Part shown: in pieces, positions 21,454 to 30,821 of the stretch | Position numbering within the stretch: the stretch's first letter is position 1 | How the letters are laid out: each line of letters begins with the position of its first letter | Origin: Lysobacter defluvii IMMIB APB-9 = DSM 18482 | GTDB lineage: Bacteria > Pseudomonadota > Gammaproteobacteria > Xanthomonadales > Xanthomonadaceae | Length of the DNA stretch: 64,000 nt | Assembly: GCF_000423325.1 (NCBI RefSeq) | Contig: NZ_AUHT01000008.1 | Span: 62,001 to 126,000, forward strand | Reading direction: 5' to 3' | The notes under the pieces: model-generated | What the model saw: only the letters and a program-made list of their open reading frames with translations | Databases searched by the model: none | Told to the model about the DNA's origin: nothing | Position numbers and translations under genes: made by a program

Positions 21454-21879
21454 ATGGCCGTCACACCCGACCGCCCACATCATCTGGTGGCGGTACATCC
21501 GTTACATGCCTTTTTCACCGCGGGCATGGTCCCGCTGTTCCTCGGTGCGCTGATCACCGACTGGACCTACGCGAACTCGTACCACATCCAGTGGAGCAAC
21601 TTCTCCTCTTGGCTGATCGTCGGGGGGATGGTGCTGTGCGGCATCGTCCTGGTGCTCTCGATCGTGGACCTGGTCCGGCACCGCGCCGGCCGCTCGGTGC
21701 TGTACTTCCTGGTCGTGCTGGCGACCTTCGTGCTGGGCTTCATCAACGCCCTGGTCCACGGCCAGGATGCCTGGGCGATCATGCCCGAGGCGCCGATCCT
21801 GTCGCTGATCGTGTTCGTGCTTGCCGCGGTCGCGGCATGGCTCGCCCTTTCCGGACGCCGCGTGGGAGGTGTGCGATGA
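21454..21879 (+). CDS. DUF2231-like four-helix membrane protein
   Basis: 141 residues, ATG 21454 with strong AAGGAGGTG 5 bp upstream. Four hydrophobic segments are seen (MVPLFLGALITDWTY; WLIVGGMVLCGIVLVLSIVDL; VLYFLVVLATFVLGFINALV; ILSLIVFVLAAVAAWLAL). The pattern HPLHAFFTAGMVPLFLGALI resembles DUF2231 membrane proteins. The stop overlaps the start of the next gene (ATGA), so it is probably a membrane partner of the sorbosone dehydrogenase-like lipoprotein, perhaps linked to electron transfer. This last point is inferred from coupling only. Confidence 0.75.
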   Translation: MAVTPDRPHHLVAVHPLHAFFTAGMVPLFLGALITDWTYANSYHIQWSNFSSWLIVGGMVLCGIVLVLSIVDLVRHRAGRSVLYFLVVLATFVLGFINALVHGQDAWAIMPEAPILSLIVFVLAAVAAWLALSGRRVGGVR

Positions 21880-23324
21880 ACCGCCGCATCACTGTTTCCG
21901 CCCTTGCCGCCGCGGTCGTGCTGGCCGCCTGCGGGAGCGAACCGCCGCCGCCCAACTACGGCACCGACCCGGAACTGGGCGAGTACGAGCGCGGCCTGCT
22001 GCCGAGCATGGTCATCGCCAACCCGGCGGAGTGGGGCGACCGCATGCCGGTCGTGCCGGAAGGCTACGAAGTGTCCGCGATCGCGACCGACCTGCTGATC
22101 CCCCGGCAGACACTGGTGCTGCCCAACGGCGACATCCTGGTGGCCGAGGGCCGTGGCGGCAATGCGCCGAGACTCAAGCCCAAGGACGTGGTCGCCGGCC
22201 CGATCAAAGCCGCCGGGACCACCTCGGTGACGAGCGGCAATCGCCTCACCCTGCTGCGCGACGCCGACGGCGACGGCACCTATGAGCTGCAGACGGTCTT
22301 CGCCGACAACCTCAACGCGCCCTACGGCCTGGCGATGATCGACAATCGCATTTACGTGGCCAACCAGGACGCGCTGGTGCGCTTCGAGTACAACGAGGGC
22401 CAGACGCAGGCCAGCGGCCCGCCGGTGACCGTCACCGAGCTGCCTTCGGAGATCAACCACCACTGGACCAAGGCCATGACCGCGAGCGCCGATGGGCGCT
22501 ACCTGTATGTGGGTATCGGGTCCAACAGCAACATCACCGAACGTGGCATGACTGCCGAGCAGGACCGCGCGGTGATCTGGCAGATCGATCCGCTCACCGG
22601 CATGCACCGCGAGTACGCCTCCGGCCTGCGCAACCCGACTGCGCTGACCATCCAGCCCGGCAGTGGCCAGTTGTGGGCGGTGGTCAACGAGCGCGACGAA
22701 CTCGGCCCCAACCTGGTGCCCGATTACCTGACTGCGGTGCAGGAGGGCGGCTTCTATGGCTGGCCCTACAGCTACTGGGGCCAGAACCCCGACCCGCGGG
22801 TGATGCCGCAGGACGAGGAAAAGGTCGCCTCGGCGATCACCCCGGACTACGCCCTGGGCTCGCATACGGCGACGCTGGGCGTGGACTTCTCGGTCCCGGC
22901 GATGGGTCCGGAGTTCTCCGACGGGGTCTTCGTTGGCATGCACGGCAGCTGGAACCGCAGCGTGCCGGTCGGCTACAAGGTCGTGTTCGTCCCGTTCCGC
23001 AACGGTCGGCCGTACGGCGACCCGATCGATTTCGTGACCGGCTTCCGCGACGACGACAACACCTACGGCCGTCCGGTGGGCGTGACGGTGGATCCGCGTG
23101 GCGCGCTGATCGTCGCCGACGACCTGGCCAACATCATCTGGCGGGTGACCCCGACGCAGCCGTTCGACGTGCCGCAGGCGGAGGGTGCCGGCGATGCGGC
23201 CGCCGCCATAGGGCCGGGCGCGACAGGTGGCGATGCCGCGGAGCCCCGCGCGACGGACGCGGCGGAGCCGGCCAACGGCGAGGCTCGTGAAGCGTCGGCC
23301 GGGTCGGCCGGGACGTCCGACTGA
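21876..23324 (+). CDS. PQQ-type sorbosone dehydrogenase-like lipoprotein
   Basis: 482 residues. The lipoprotein signal is ALAAAVVLAACGS, with the lipidated Cys near residue 18. The body is a six-bladed propeller of the glucose/sorbosone dehydrogenase family (LPNGDILVAEGRGG, NAPYGLAMIDNRIYVAN, GLRNPTALTIQPGSG, GGFYGWPYSYWGQNPDPR, GMHGSWNRS). Relatives oxidise aldoses or sorbosone using PQQ; no PQQ biosynthesis gene is visible in the window. The last 50 residues are an Ala/Gly/Glu-rich disordered tail. Cotranscribed with the membrane protein upstream. Confidence 0.85.
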   Translation: MNRRITVSALAAAVVLAACGSEPPPPNYGTDPELGEYERGLLPSMVIANPAEWGDRMPVVPEGYEVSAIATDLLIPRQTLVLPNGDILVAEGRGGNAPRLKPKDVVAGPIKAAGTTSVTSGNRLTLLRDADGDGTYELQTVFADNLNAPYGLAMIDNRIYVANQDALVRFEYNEGQTQASGPPVTVTELPSEINHHWTKAMTASADGRYLYVGIGSNSNITERGMTAEQDRAVIWQIDPLTGMHREYASGLRNPTALTIQPGSGQLWAVVNERDELGPNLVPDYLTAVQEGGFYGWPYSYWGQNPDPRVMPQDEEKVASAITPDYALGSHTATLGVDFSVPAMGPEFSDGVFVGMHGSWNRSVPVGYKVVFVPFRNGRPYGDPIDFVTGFRDDDNTYGRPVGVTVDPRGALIVADDLANIIWRVTPTQPFDVPQAEGAGDAAAAIGPGATGGDAAEPRATDAAEPANGEAREASAGSAGTSD

Positions 23325-23349
23325 CCCACCTGCTCTGAGCAGGTTGCGC

Positions 23350-23381
23350 GCGCCCGGGCAAATGCCCGGGCGCTGCTTTTT
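23350..23381 (+). terminator. Rho-independent terminator
   Basis: GCGCCCGGGC (23350-23359), loop AAAT, GCCCGGGCGC (23364-23373), then TGCTTTTT. It closes the DUF2231/sorbosone dehydrogenase-like unit, 25 bp after its stop. Confidence 0.9.
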
Positions 23382-23414
23382 GGCGTGGCCACGACGCGCC
23401 CCGGGAGAGGCGCC

Positions 23415-23801
23415 TCAGCGGCTTGCGAGTCCGTCGTGCGTCCGGATTGCGACGGGTCCCCTGCATGCATCGGGCGACGAAGAAGTACCGGTCCCCACGC
23501 AGAGCTGGACGTGCGCCAGGCCGGCAAGCTGCCGGCTGTCACCCGCGTCCAGGGCAAAGCTCCGCAACGGGCGCAGGCCGCAGGAAGCACCCGTCGTGCA
23601 GGCGCGCGGGTACACCGTGTAGTGGCAGCGCCCGCTGCTGCTGTGGACGCATTCGAAGTGTCCCACGCCGGCCTCCACCCGGGCCCGGCTGTGCAGCACC
23701 TCCGTGTCACCCCGGTGCAGCTGGTGGACGTAGTCGCCGCTGCCGAAATCGATCCCGGCCAGCGACAGCAGGAAGGCGCAGAGCGCAAGCAAGGTATTCA
23801 T
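23415..23801 (-). CDS. Small Cys-rich secreted protein of a LytS/LytTR operon
   Basis: 128 residues that I do not recognise. A signal peptide is clear (MNTLLALCAFLLSLAGIDFGSG). The mature part has six cysteines (FEC, RC, AC, SC, LC, AC), consistent with three disulfides in the periplasm or outside. It starts 13 bp after the stop of the LytTR regulator gene, so it is likely cotranscribed with the kinase and regulator. It may be a sensor accessory, a signal or the output of the system; nothing in the sequence decides between these. Confidence 0.65.
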   Translation of the reverse strand: MNTLLALCAFLLSLAGIDFGSGDYVHQLHRGDTEVLHSRARVEAGVGHFECVHSSSGRCHYTVYPRACTTGASCGLRPLRSFALDAGDSRQLAGLAHVQLCVGTGTSSSPDACRGPVAIRTHDGLASR

Positions 23802-23814
23802 GGGGCACCCCGGG

Positions 23815-24603
23815 TCACATGTGCCGGAACAGCGCCATGAACGGCGCGCTGACCGGGAGGGTTTCGGGCCGGGACTTCAGCCGGACCGTGCCGCGTCCGC
23901 TGTCGTCGCGGACCACGCCCGCGATCGCCCGCATGTTGACGATCGTCGAGCGATGGATCTGCTTGAAGGTGTCGGGATCGAGCACGGGGAGCAGGTCCTT
24001 GATCGGCGTGCGCAGCAGCGCCTCGCCCTCGGCGGTGACGACGCTGGTGTACTTGTTGTCGGCCCGGAAGTAGGCGACCTCGTCAACCAGGATCAGTCGC
24101 GTCTCGCGACCGGCGCTGGCCGTGATCCAGGTCAGTGGCGGCGGTGCGTCGGCCGCCCGCGTGGCGAGTCCGGGGTGGGCGCCGAGGCGCTCGAGCAGCC
24201 CCGCCAGCGCGGCCGCCTCGTTGTTGCCGCTGCGTGCCTGCAGCCGGCCGATGGTGGCGGCCAGGCGGGCCGGCTTGATCGGCTTGAGCAGGTAGTCGAC
24301 CGCGCCGCGTTCGAACGCATCGACCGCGTACTGGTCGTAGGCGGTGACGAACACGATCTGCGTCGACGGGCTCGCCTCGACCGCGGCCGCGGCGACCTCC
24401 AGCCCGCCCAGTCCTGGCATGCGGATGTCGAGGAAGGCAACGTCCGGCCGGTGCTCGGCGAGCGCCTCGACCGCGCTGGCGCCGTCCTCGCACTCGGCCA
24501 CGATCCGCAGTTGCGGCCAGGCGCTGGCGAGTTGCCCGAGCAGTTCGGCGCGCAGCAGCGCCTCGTCCTCGGCGACGATGCAGGTCGGGGCGTGCTCAGG
24601 CAT
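23815..24603 (-). CDS. LytTR-family response regulator
   Basis: 262 residues. The receiver domain spans residues 8-125 with acidic pocket (VAEDEA), phosphoacceptor in FLDIRMPG (about Asp58), Thr/Tyr switch and Lys in LLKPIKP. The LytTR DNA-binding domain spans about 155-260 (VDEVAYFRADNKYTSV, FKQIHRSTIVNMRAI). Its start overlaps the kinase stop by 8 bp. It presumably binds promoters as a phosphorylation-dependent activator; targets are unknown. Confidence 0.92.
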   Translation of the reverse strand: MPEHAPTCIVAEDEALLRAELLGQLASAWPQLRIVAECEDGASAVEALAEHRPDVAFLDIRMPGLGGLEVAAAAVEASPSTQIVFVTAYDQYAVDAFERGAVDYLLKPIKPARLAATIGRLQARSGNNEAAALAGLLERLGAHPGLATRAADAPPPLTWITASAGRETRLILVDEVAYFRADNKYTSVVTAEGEALLRTPIKDLLPVLDPDTFKQIHRSTIVNMRAIAGVVRDDSGRGTVRLKSRPETLPVSAPFMALFRHM

Positions 24604-25852
24604 GGGAGGCCTCGCGGATGGTCCGTGCCGGCACCGAGAGGGTGGCCGCGACCCCGGCCGGGAAATTGGCCACCACCGAGAGCGAGGCGGCTCCGCCGAA
24701 TGCCAGCCGCAGCCGCTCGCGGACGTTCTTCAGCCCGATGCCGGTCCCGCTGGTGCGGGTGTTGAAGCCCTCGCCATCGTCGGCAACCGTCACCGCCACC
24801 TGGCCGTCGCTGGCGCGGGCCCGGATCCAGACCGTGCCGCCGCCGGTGCGCGGCTCCAGGCCGTGCTTGATCGCATTCTCCACCAGGGTCTGCAGCATCA
24901 TCGGCGGCAGCGGGGTGGCGCGCAGCGGCTCGGGGATGTCGACCTGCACGTCCAGGCGCGGGCCCATCCGGATCTTCAGGATCTCCAGGTAGGCGATCGC
25001 GCGCTCGAGCTCGGCGCCGAGGGTCGACATCGCCTCGTCCGCGCTGGGCAGGGAATGCCGCAGGTACTGGATCAGGTGCCCGAGCATCTCGTCGGCCCGC
25101 GCCGGGTCGCTGCGGGTCAGCAGCTGCGCGCTGGCCAGGGTGTTGTAGAGGAAGTGCGGCTCGACCTGGGCGTGCAGCAGGCTGAGCCGGGCAACCGTGA
25201 GCTCCTTCTCGGTCGCGGTCTGGGCGGCCTCGGCCTTTTCCCCCCGCCTGCGCTCGGCGACCCGGCGGGTGATGGCGCGGGTGATCGCCTCGGCGTTCTC
25301 GAAGTTGGTGGCATCGTCGACGAGGAACCAGTCGCTCCAGGCAGGGCTTTCCGGCTCGCAGATCAGGGTGACGCTGCCGCTGTCGTCGCCGGGCGTGACG
25401 GTGGCCAGGATCTGGTTGCGCGGCGTCCCGAACCACCAGAGCAACGGGTTCCAGCGGCCCAGCGAATGCTCGCCGTAGGTCCTCGGCCGGCCAACCCGAG
25501 CCCGCACCTGCAGGCTGTCGCGCGCGCTCTCGACTTCCTCGATGCGGGGCAGCTCCCGGATCGCGGCGTCGAGCAGGTCGAAGGCTTCGCCCGCCTCGAA
25601 GGGCACCTCGATCTGGCGGCGCTGCCGGTTGGCCAGCGTGGACCGGTCGATTCGCCCGGCGATCAGACGCACCCGGCCCAGGTGCGACAGGGCGCCCGCC
25701 ACCACCAGCGCCATCGTGATCATGCCCGCCACCACGATCGGCCACTCGATCCAGCCGATCAGCGGCAGGTTCGACCACAGCGCCGCCACCAGGGCGATGC
25801 CGAGCATCCAGGCGATGGCGAGGCGCAGGACGAAGAAGCTGCTCTTGATCAC
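24596..25852 (-). CDS. LytS-type membrane sensor histidine kinase
   Basis: 418 residues from GTG 25852. Two N-terminal membrane segments (residues about 7-30 and 36-56) flank a very short loop, so sensing is likely within the membrane or cytoplasm. A roughly 150-residue cytoplasmic region of unknown type follows, then the His_kinase box HAQVEPHFLYNTLASAQ (phospho-His) and HATPase_c motifs (LVENAIKHGLEP, VADDGEGF, GTGIGLKNVRERL). It is the first gene of the operon kinase - regulator - small secreted protein. Confidence 0.92.
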   Translation of the reverse strand: MIKSSFFVLRLAIAWMLGIALVAALWSNLPLIGWIEWPIVVAGMITMALVVAGALSHLGRVRLIAGRIDRSTLANRQRRQIEVPFEAGEAFDLLDAAIRELPRIEEVESARDSLQVRARVGRPRTYGEHSLGRWNPLLWWFGTPRNQILATVTPGDDSGSVTLICEPESPAWSDWFLVDDATNFENAEAITRAITRRVAERRRGEKAEAAQTATEKELTVARLSLLHAQVEPHFLYNTLASAQLLTRSDPARADEMLGHLIQYLRHSLPSADEAMSTLGAELERAIAYLEILKIRMGPRLDVQVDIPEPLRATPLPPMMLQTLVENAIKHGLEPRTGGGTVWIRARASDGQVAVTVADDGEGFNTRTSGTGIGLKNVRERLRLAFGGAASLSVVANFPAGVAATLSVPARTIREASHA

Positions 25853-25981
25853 GGCCGGGGGTCCCGAAGTTCGATTGCGGCCGAGAATAGCGAGCAGCGC
25901 GGTGTCCCGGGCGCCCGATCAGACGGGGCGCCGGATACGCCGACGAAACGCGTGTTTTGGCGACCAGCGGGTCGCGCGCGG

Positions 25982-26494
25982 TCAGTGCTTGGCGGTGGCG
26001 CCGTCGGTCTGTTCGCGGGCCAGGAACTGCTGGACCAGGGTCTGCTGGTGGCGGGCCAGCCAGTCGGCCATCGCCTCCTCTTCCGGGATGATCTGCCGGC
26101 ACAGCTCGGCGGTCGCGCTGTCGCCGTACTGCTCGGCCGCGTACATGAGGTTGCGGTAGCTGATGATCTCCATGTGCTCGAAGGCGTACGCCATGCCCAG
26201 TCCCTTGACGACCTCGTCGCTCATCATCGCGTTGCCGCCGGCGTGCAGCGAGGCCATGGCGCTCGCCGCGGTGTCCTTGACGGAGGATGGGCTGGAGTCC
26301 ATGGCCTCCAGCCGCGCCTCGATGCGGCGGGCCTGGTTGCGGGTTTCCTCGACATGCTGGTCGATGCGCTGGCGCAGCTCCGGGTAGTTCTCGATCCGGG
26401 AGGACAGGGCCTTGAGCATGGTCTCGGCCTCGGTTTCCATCGTGTGGGCATCGCGCAGCCATTGGGTGAGTCGTTCGGTCGCGGTCTTGTCCAT
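25982..26494 (-). CDS. DUF892 ferritin-like (YciE/YciF-type) protein
   Basis: 170 residues from ATG 26494, preceded by AAAGGAG. The family features are LRDAHTMETEAETML, RIDQHVEETRNQ and AYAFEHMEIISYRNL, giving four helices with Glu/His ligands (E in METEAE, H in DQHVEE, E-H in FEHMEI, EEE in PEEEAMADW). DUF892 members are ferritin-like di-iron proteins linked to stress in enterobacteria. It stands 129 bp upstream of the kinase gene on the same strand. Confidence 0.85.
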   Translation of the reverse strand: MDKTATERLTQWLRDAHTMETEAETMLKALSSRIENYPELRQRIDQHVEETRNQARRIEARLEAMDSSPSSVKDTAASAMASLHAGGNAMMSDEVVKGLGMAYAFEHMEIISYRNLMYAAEQYGDSATAELCRQIIPEEEAMADWLARHQQTLVQQFLAREQTDGATAKH

Positions 26495-26624
26495 GGGGGC
26501 TCCTTTCGTGGGGAACGACCATGCTGGCGTGGCCGGCGTTAAAGGCCCGGAGTGCGCGCGTGAAACCCCGCGGAGGGTAGGCTCGGGGCATGGCCGACGC
26601 GCGGCCGAGCGAGGCGCCCGCCCG

Positions 26625-27311
26625 ATGCTGAAGATCGAACGCCTGCACAAGGGATATCCGACACCGCAGGGCATCCTGCCGGTCCTGCAGGGCGTGGATC
26701 TGGAACTTGTCCGGGGCGAGAGCCTGGCGCTGATGGGCGAGTCGGGCAGCGGCAAGAGCACGCTGCTGCACCTGGTCGCCGGGCTGGACCGCGCCGACCG
26801 CGGTGCGATCCTGGCCGACGGACAGGCGCTGCACGAAATGGACGAGCGCGGGCTGGCGCGGTGGCGGCGCTGCGGGATCGGGCTGATCTTCCAGCAGTTC
26901 AACCTGGTCGGCAGCCTGACGGTCGCCGACAACCTCGCCTTCCAGGCACGGCTGGCCGGGCGCCACGATCCGCGCTGGCAGGCCGAGCTGGTCGATCGGC
27001 TTGGGCTGGGGGCGCTGCTGGGGCGCTATCCGGAGCAGCTGTCCGGCGGGCAGCAGCAGCGCGTCGCCTTGGGGCGGGCGTTGGCCTCGCGGCCGCCGCT
27101 GGTGCTCGCCGACGAGCCGACCGGCAACCTGGACGAGGCGACCGCCGGCGAGGTGCTGGACCTCCTGCTGTCGCTGGTCGAGGGCAGCGGCGCCTCATTG
27201 TTGATGGTCACGCACAGTCCTGCCGTCGCCGCCCGGCTGCAGCGGACCGTGGTGCTGCGCGCCGGACGCGTGCACCCGGCCGCAGGCGCATCCGCGCCGT
27301 CGCCGCCATGA
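26625..27311 (+). CDS. AttE-like ABC transporter ATPase (LolD/MacB class)
   Basis: 228 residues from ATG 26625. Walker A is GESGSGKST, Q-loop FQQFNLVGSLT, signature LSGGQQQRVALGRA, Walker B LVLADEPTGNLDEAT, and switch His in VTHSP. This class powers FtsX-type permeases that act on envelope substrates rather than classical import. It overlaps the permease gene by 4 bp. The order ATPase - FtsX permease - AttH matches the attEFGH arrangement known from Agrobacterium. Confidence 0.9.
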   Translation: MLKIERLHKGYPTPQGILPVLQGVDLELVRGESLALMGESGSGKSTLLHLVAGLDRADRGAILADGQALHEMDERGLARWRRCGIGLIFQQFNLVGSLTVADNLAFQARLAGRHDPRWQAELVDRLGLGALLGRYPEQLSGGQQQRVALGRALASRPPLVLADEPTGNLDEATAGEVLDLLLSLVEGSGASLLMVTHSPAVAARLQRTVVLRAGRVHPAAGASAPSPP

Positions 27312-29770
27312 GCGTCCTGGGCTGGACCCTGCATGCGCTGGCCGGCCACTGGCACCGCCATCCGGTGCAGTTCTTCGGCCTGTTCACCGGCCTGTGGCTG
27401 GCGACCGCGCTGCTGACCGGGGTGCTGGCGATCAACGCGCAGGCGCGCGCCAGCTACGCCCTGGCCAGCGAACTGGTGGGCGGCACGCCGCACGCGCGCC
27501 TGGAGCCGGCCGATGGCCGACCGCTGCCGCGGGCCGCCTTCGGCGACCTGCGCCGGCAGGGGTGGCCGGTCTCGCCGGTGCTGGAGGGGCGTGTCCAGCT
27601 GGCCGAAGCGGGGCCGCGCCTGCGCATCCTCGGCGTCGAGCCCCTGAGCCTGCCCCCGGGGAGCGAAATGGCCGGCGAGTCACTCGGCGAGGCCGGCCTC
27701 GTCGACTTCATCAGCCCGCCGGGGCAGGCGTGGGTCGCGGCGCAGACGCTGGCCGACGCCGGACTGGAGGAAGGCGACGCTCCGATGCTCGACAACGGGG
27801 AGCGCCTGCCGCCGCTCCAGGTCCGCCCGGACATGGCACCGGGCACGGTGCTGGTCGATATCGGCGTGGCCGAACGGGTGCTGCAGGCCCGCGGCGAGAT
27901 CACGCGGCTGCTGCTGCCCGCGGACGCCGAGGGCACGCTGCCCGCGCCGTGGAATACCCGCCTGCGCTGGGAGCGCAGTGGCGAAAACGAGCTCGACCGG
28001 CTCACCGGCAGCTTCCACCTCAACCTCACCGCCCTTGGCCTGCTGGCCTTTGCCGTCGGCCTGTTCATCGTGCACGCGGCGATCGGCCTGGCGCTGGAGC
28101 AGCGCCGGCCGCTGCTTCGCACCCTGCGTGCCAGTGGCGTGGAGGTCCGGGTGCTGCTGGCGGCGCTGGTGGCCGAGCTGGGCGTGCTGGCGGTGTTGGG
28201 CGGCCTCGCGGGGGTGGCCAGCGGCTACCTGATCGCCGGTGCGCTGCTGCCCGACGTCGCCGCAAGCCTGCGCGGGCTGTACGGCGCGGAGATCGGCGGG
28301 CAGCTGACGCTCAGCCCCGCGTGGTGGCTGGCCGGGCTGGGGCTGGCGCTGCTGGGCGCCCTGCTTGCCGGCGCGACCAGCCTGTGGCGGGCGGCGCGCC
28401 TGCCGCTGCTGGCGCTGGCCGGGAGCGAAGCCTGGGTGCAGGCGCACCGCGCGTGGCTGCTGCGGCAAGGCGCGGTGGCCGGGCTCGCGGCACTGGCGGC
28501 GCTGCTGGCGTGGGCCTTCGGTGACAGCCTGGCCAGCGGGTTCGTGCTGCTGGGCGGCGTGCTGCTCGCCGCCGCGCTCGCGCTGCCCTTGCTGCTCAAC
28601 ACACTGCTGCGCCTGCTGCCCGGCACGGGTCGATCCCCGCTCGCGGCCTGGTTCATCGCCGACGCGCGCCAGCAGCTTCCGGCGCTCAGCCTTGCGCTCA
28701 TGGCCCTGCTGCTGGCGCTGGCGGCCAACGTCGGCGCCGGCAGCATGACCGAGGGCTTCCGCCAGACCTTCACCGGCTGGCTGGACCAGCGGCTTGCCGC
28801 CGAGCTGTACGTGCGCCCGCGCGACCAGGCCCAGGCGGACGCGGTGCTGGCGGCGCTGGAGGCGGAGCCGTCGGTGCGTGCCACTACCGCCGTGGTGGAC
28901 CTGGAGCTGGACATCGCCGGCGGCCCGGTCGAGCTGGCCGGGATCCCGGACGACCCGCTGTACCGCCGGCACTGGCCGTTGCTGCAGGCGCGGGACGGTC
29001 CGTGGGACGCGCTGGCCGGGGGCGGCACGCTGATGCTGAGCGAGCAGCTCGCGCGGCGCCTCGGGGTGGGCCTGGGCGACACCGTCCGGCTGGCGACCCC
29101 GGCGGGTGAATGGCACCCGCGGGTGGTGGCCGTGTATGCCGACTACGGCAATCCCCGTGGCCACGTCCTCGCCGACATCGAGGAAGTGCGCCGGCGCTGG
29201 CCCGGCGTTCCGGTCACGCGCATCGCCGCCCGGGTGGCGCCGGAGCAGGTCGATGCGATCGCGGTCCGCCTGCAGCAGGATTTCGCACTGGGCGAGGATC
29301 GCGTGGTCGACCAGTCGCGGCTGAAGGGCTGGGCGACCCAGGTATTCGAACGCACCTTCACCGCCACCACCGCGCTCAATACGCTGACCCTGGGCGTCGC
29401 GGGCGTGGCGCTGTTCATCGCGCTGCTGACCCAGGCCGAGGGGCGCCTGGCACAGCTGGCGCCGCTCTGGGCGATGGGCGTGGAGCGCGCCCGGCTGATG
29501 CGGCTCAACGCCGGGCAGACGTGGCTGCTGGCCGGCCTGACGCTGGTGCTCGCACTGCCGCTGGGCATCCTGCTGGCGTGGTGCCTGGTGGCGGTTATCA
29601 ACGTGCAGGCCTTCGGCTGGCGGCTGCCGCTGCGGGTGTTCCCGGCGCAGCTGCTGGAGCTGGCGGGCTGGGCGCTGCTTGCCACCTGGCTGGCGTCGGC
29701 ATGGCCGTTGTGGAAGCTGTGGCGCAGCCGCCCGCTGGACCTGCTTGGAGTGTTCGCCAATGAGCGCTAG
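27308..29770 (+). CDS. FtsX-type permease, fused AttF/AttG-like
   Basis: 820 residues with about ten hydrophobic segments: one at residues 20-45, a cluster at about 237-430, one near 470-490 and a cluster at 690-810. Two periplasmic regions (about 46-235 and 495-690) give the duplicated MacB/FtsX plan. In Agrobacterium-like att loci, AttF and AttG are separate; here a single chain spans both. It is coupled to the ATPase (ATGA overlap) and overlaps the AttH-like lipoprotein gene by 11 bp. The likely role is energised handling of a hydrophobic or envelope substrate. Confidence 0.87.
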   Translation: MSVLGWTLHALAGHWHRHPVQFFGLFTGLWLATALLTGVLAINAQARASYALASELVGGTPHARLEPADGRPLPRAAFGDLRRQGWPVSPVLEGRVQLAEAGPRLRILGVEPLSLPPGSEMAGESLGEAGLVDFISPPGQAWVAAQTLADAGLEEGDAPMLDNGERLPPLQVRPDMAPGTVLVDIGVAERVLQARGEITRLLLPADAEGTLPAPWNTRLRWERSGENELDRLTGSFHLNLTALGLLAFAVGLFIVHAAIGLALEQRRPLLRTLRASGVEVRVLLAALVAELGVLAVLGGLAGVASGYLIAGALLPDVAASLRGLYGAEIGGQLTLSPAWWLAGLGLALLGALLAGATSLWRAARLPLLALAGSEAWVQAHRAWLLRQGAVAGLAALAALLAWAFGDSLASGFVLLGGVLLAAALALPLLLNTLLRLLPGTGRSPLAAWFIADARQQLPALSLALMALLLALAANVGAGSMTEGFRQTFTGWLDQRLAAELYVRPRDQAQADAVLAALEAEPSVRATTAVVDLELDIAGGPVELAGIPDDPLYRRHWPLLQARDGPWDALAGGGTLMLSEQLARRLGVGLGDTVRLATPAGEWHPRVVAVYADYGNPRGHVLADIEEVRRRWPGVPVTRIAARVAPEQVDAIAVRLQQDFALGEDRVVDQSRLKGWATQVFERTFTATTALNTLTLGVAGVALFIALLTQAEGRLAQLAPLWAMGVERARLMRLNAGQTWLLAGLTLVLALPLGILLAWCLVAVINVQAFGWRLPLRVFPAQLLELAGWALLATWLASAWPLWKLWRSRPLDLLGVFANER

Positions 29771-30821
29771 GGGGCGGATGCTGGCCGCGGTCCTGCTGCT
29801 GGCGGGGTGCGGCGGCGGGGAGCCTGCGGCGCCGGAAGGCTTCGCGGGCCTCGGGCGCACGAGCGACGAATACGCCCAGGTCGAACCCGGCCGGGAGTTC
29901 GTCTTCCCCGCCGACCACGGCGCCCACCCGGGCTTCCGCATCGAGTGGTGGTACGTCACCGCCAATCTCCGGGACGCGCAGGGGAACGACTACGGCACCC
30001 AGTGGACCCTGTTCCGCTACGGACTGCGCCCCGACGCGGACTCGCCCGGCTGGGACGACGGCAACATCTGGATGGGCCATGCCGGCGTCACCACCGCGGA
30101 CGATCATCGGGCTGCAGAGCGCCTGGCCCGCGGCGGGGTGGGGCAGGCCGGCGCGGAGGCGGCCTCCTTTCGCGCCTGGATCGACGACTGGACCCTTGCC
30201 GGGCGGCCGGAAACCGGCATGCACGTGCGGGCCGGCGGCGACGGTTTCGCCTTCTCGCTGCAGCTCGCGTCGCGCGGCCCGCTGGTGCTGCAGGGCGACG
30301 GCGGCTTCAGCCTGAAGTCCCGCGACGGCCAGGCCTCGTACTACTACAGCCACCCCTTCCTGCATGCGAGCGGGGAACTGGAGATCGACGGGCGCCGGGT
30401 CGAGGTCAGCGGACCGGCGTGGATGGACCGGGAGTGGAGCAGCCAGCCGCTGGCCGGCGACCAGCTTGGCTGGGACTGGTTCTCCCTGCGCCTGGACGGG
30501 GGTGGGCGGCTGATGCTGTTCCAGCTGCGGCACGCCGGCGGCGGGCATTACCTCAGCGGCACCTGGATCGAGCCCGATGGCACCGCGACGGCGCTGGAGG
30601 CCGGCGACGTGCGACTGGAGGCCATTGCGCAGGCGACGGTCGCCGATCGCGACGTGCCGATCCACTGGACCCTGGCCATTCCGGCGCAGGACTTCGAAGT
30701 CGAGGTCTCCGCCCTCAACCCGGACGCCTGGATGGAGCTGGGCACCCCGTACTGGGAGGGCCCGGTACGGGTGCGGGGCAGCGCCTCCGGCGTGGGCTAC
30801 CTGGAGATGACGGGCTACTGA
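29760..30821 (+). CDS. AttH/CrtC-like lipocalin-type lipoprotein
   Basis: 353 residues. The lipoprotein signal is [14 protein letters not shown]. The family signature is prominent: [57 protein letters not shown] and [12 protein letters not shown]. This group (AttH, carotenoid 1,2-hydratase CrtC, secreted hydrolases) folds as a double lipocalin. Position at the end of an ABC ATPase-FtsX operon suggests it receives or modifies the substrate in the periplasm. Hydratase activity is not implied: no carotenoid gene is nearby. The start overlaps the permease gene. Confidence 0.88.
   Translation: MSARGRMLAAVLLLAGCGGGEPAAPEGFAGLGRTSDEYAQVEPGREFVFPADHGAHPGFRIEWWYVTANLRDAQGNDYGTQWTLFRYGLRPDADSPGWDDGNIWMGHAGVTTADDHRAAERLARGGVGQAGAEAASFRAWIDDWTLAGRPETGMHVRAGGDGFAFSLQLASRGPLVLQGDGGFSLKSRDGQASYYYSHPFLHASGELEIDGRRVEVSGPAWMDREWSSQPLAGDQLGWDWFSLRLDGGGRLMLFQLRHAGGGHYLSGTWIEPDGTATALEAGDVRLEAIAQATVADRDVPIHWTLAIPAQDFEVEVSALNPDAWMELGTPYWEGPVRVRGSASGVGYLEMTGY

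Noticed and set aside
25960-25975. Small hairpin GCGACC...GGTCGC after the DUF892 gene as a terminator.
   Set aside because: On the minus strand it is followed by A-rich, not T-rich, sequence, and the stem is only 6 bp.
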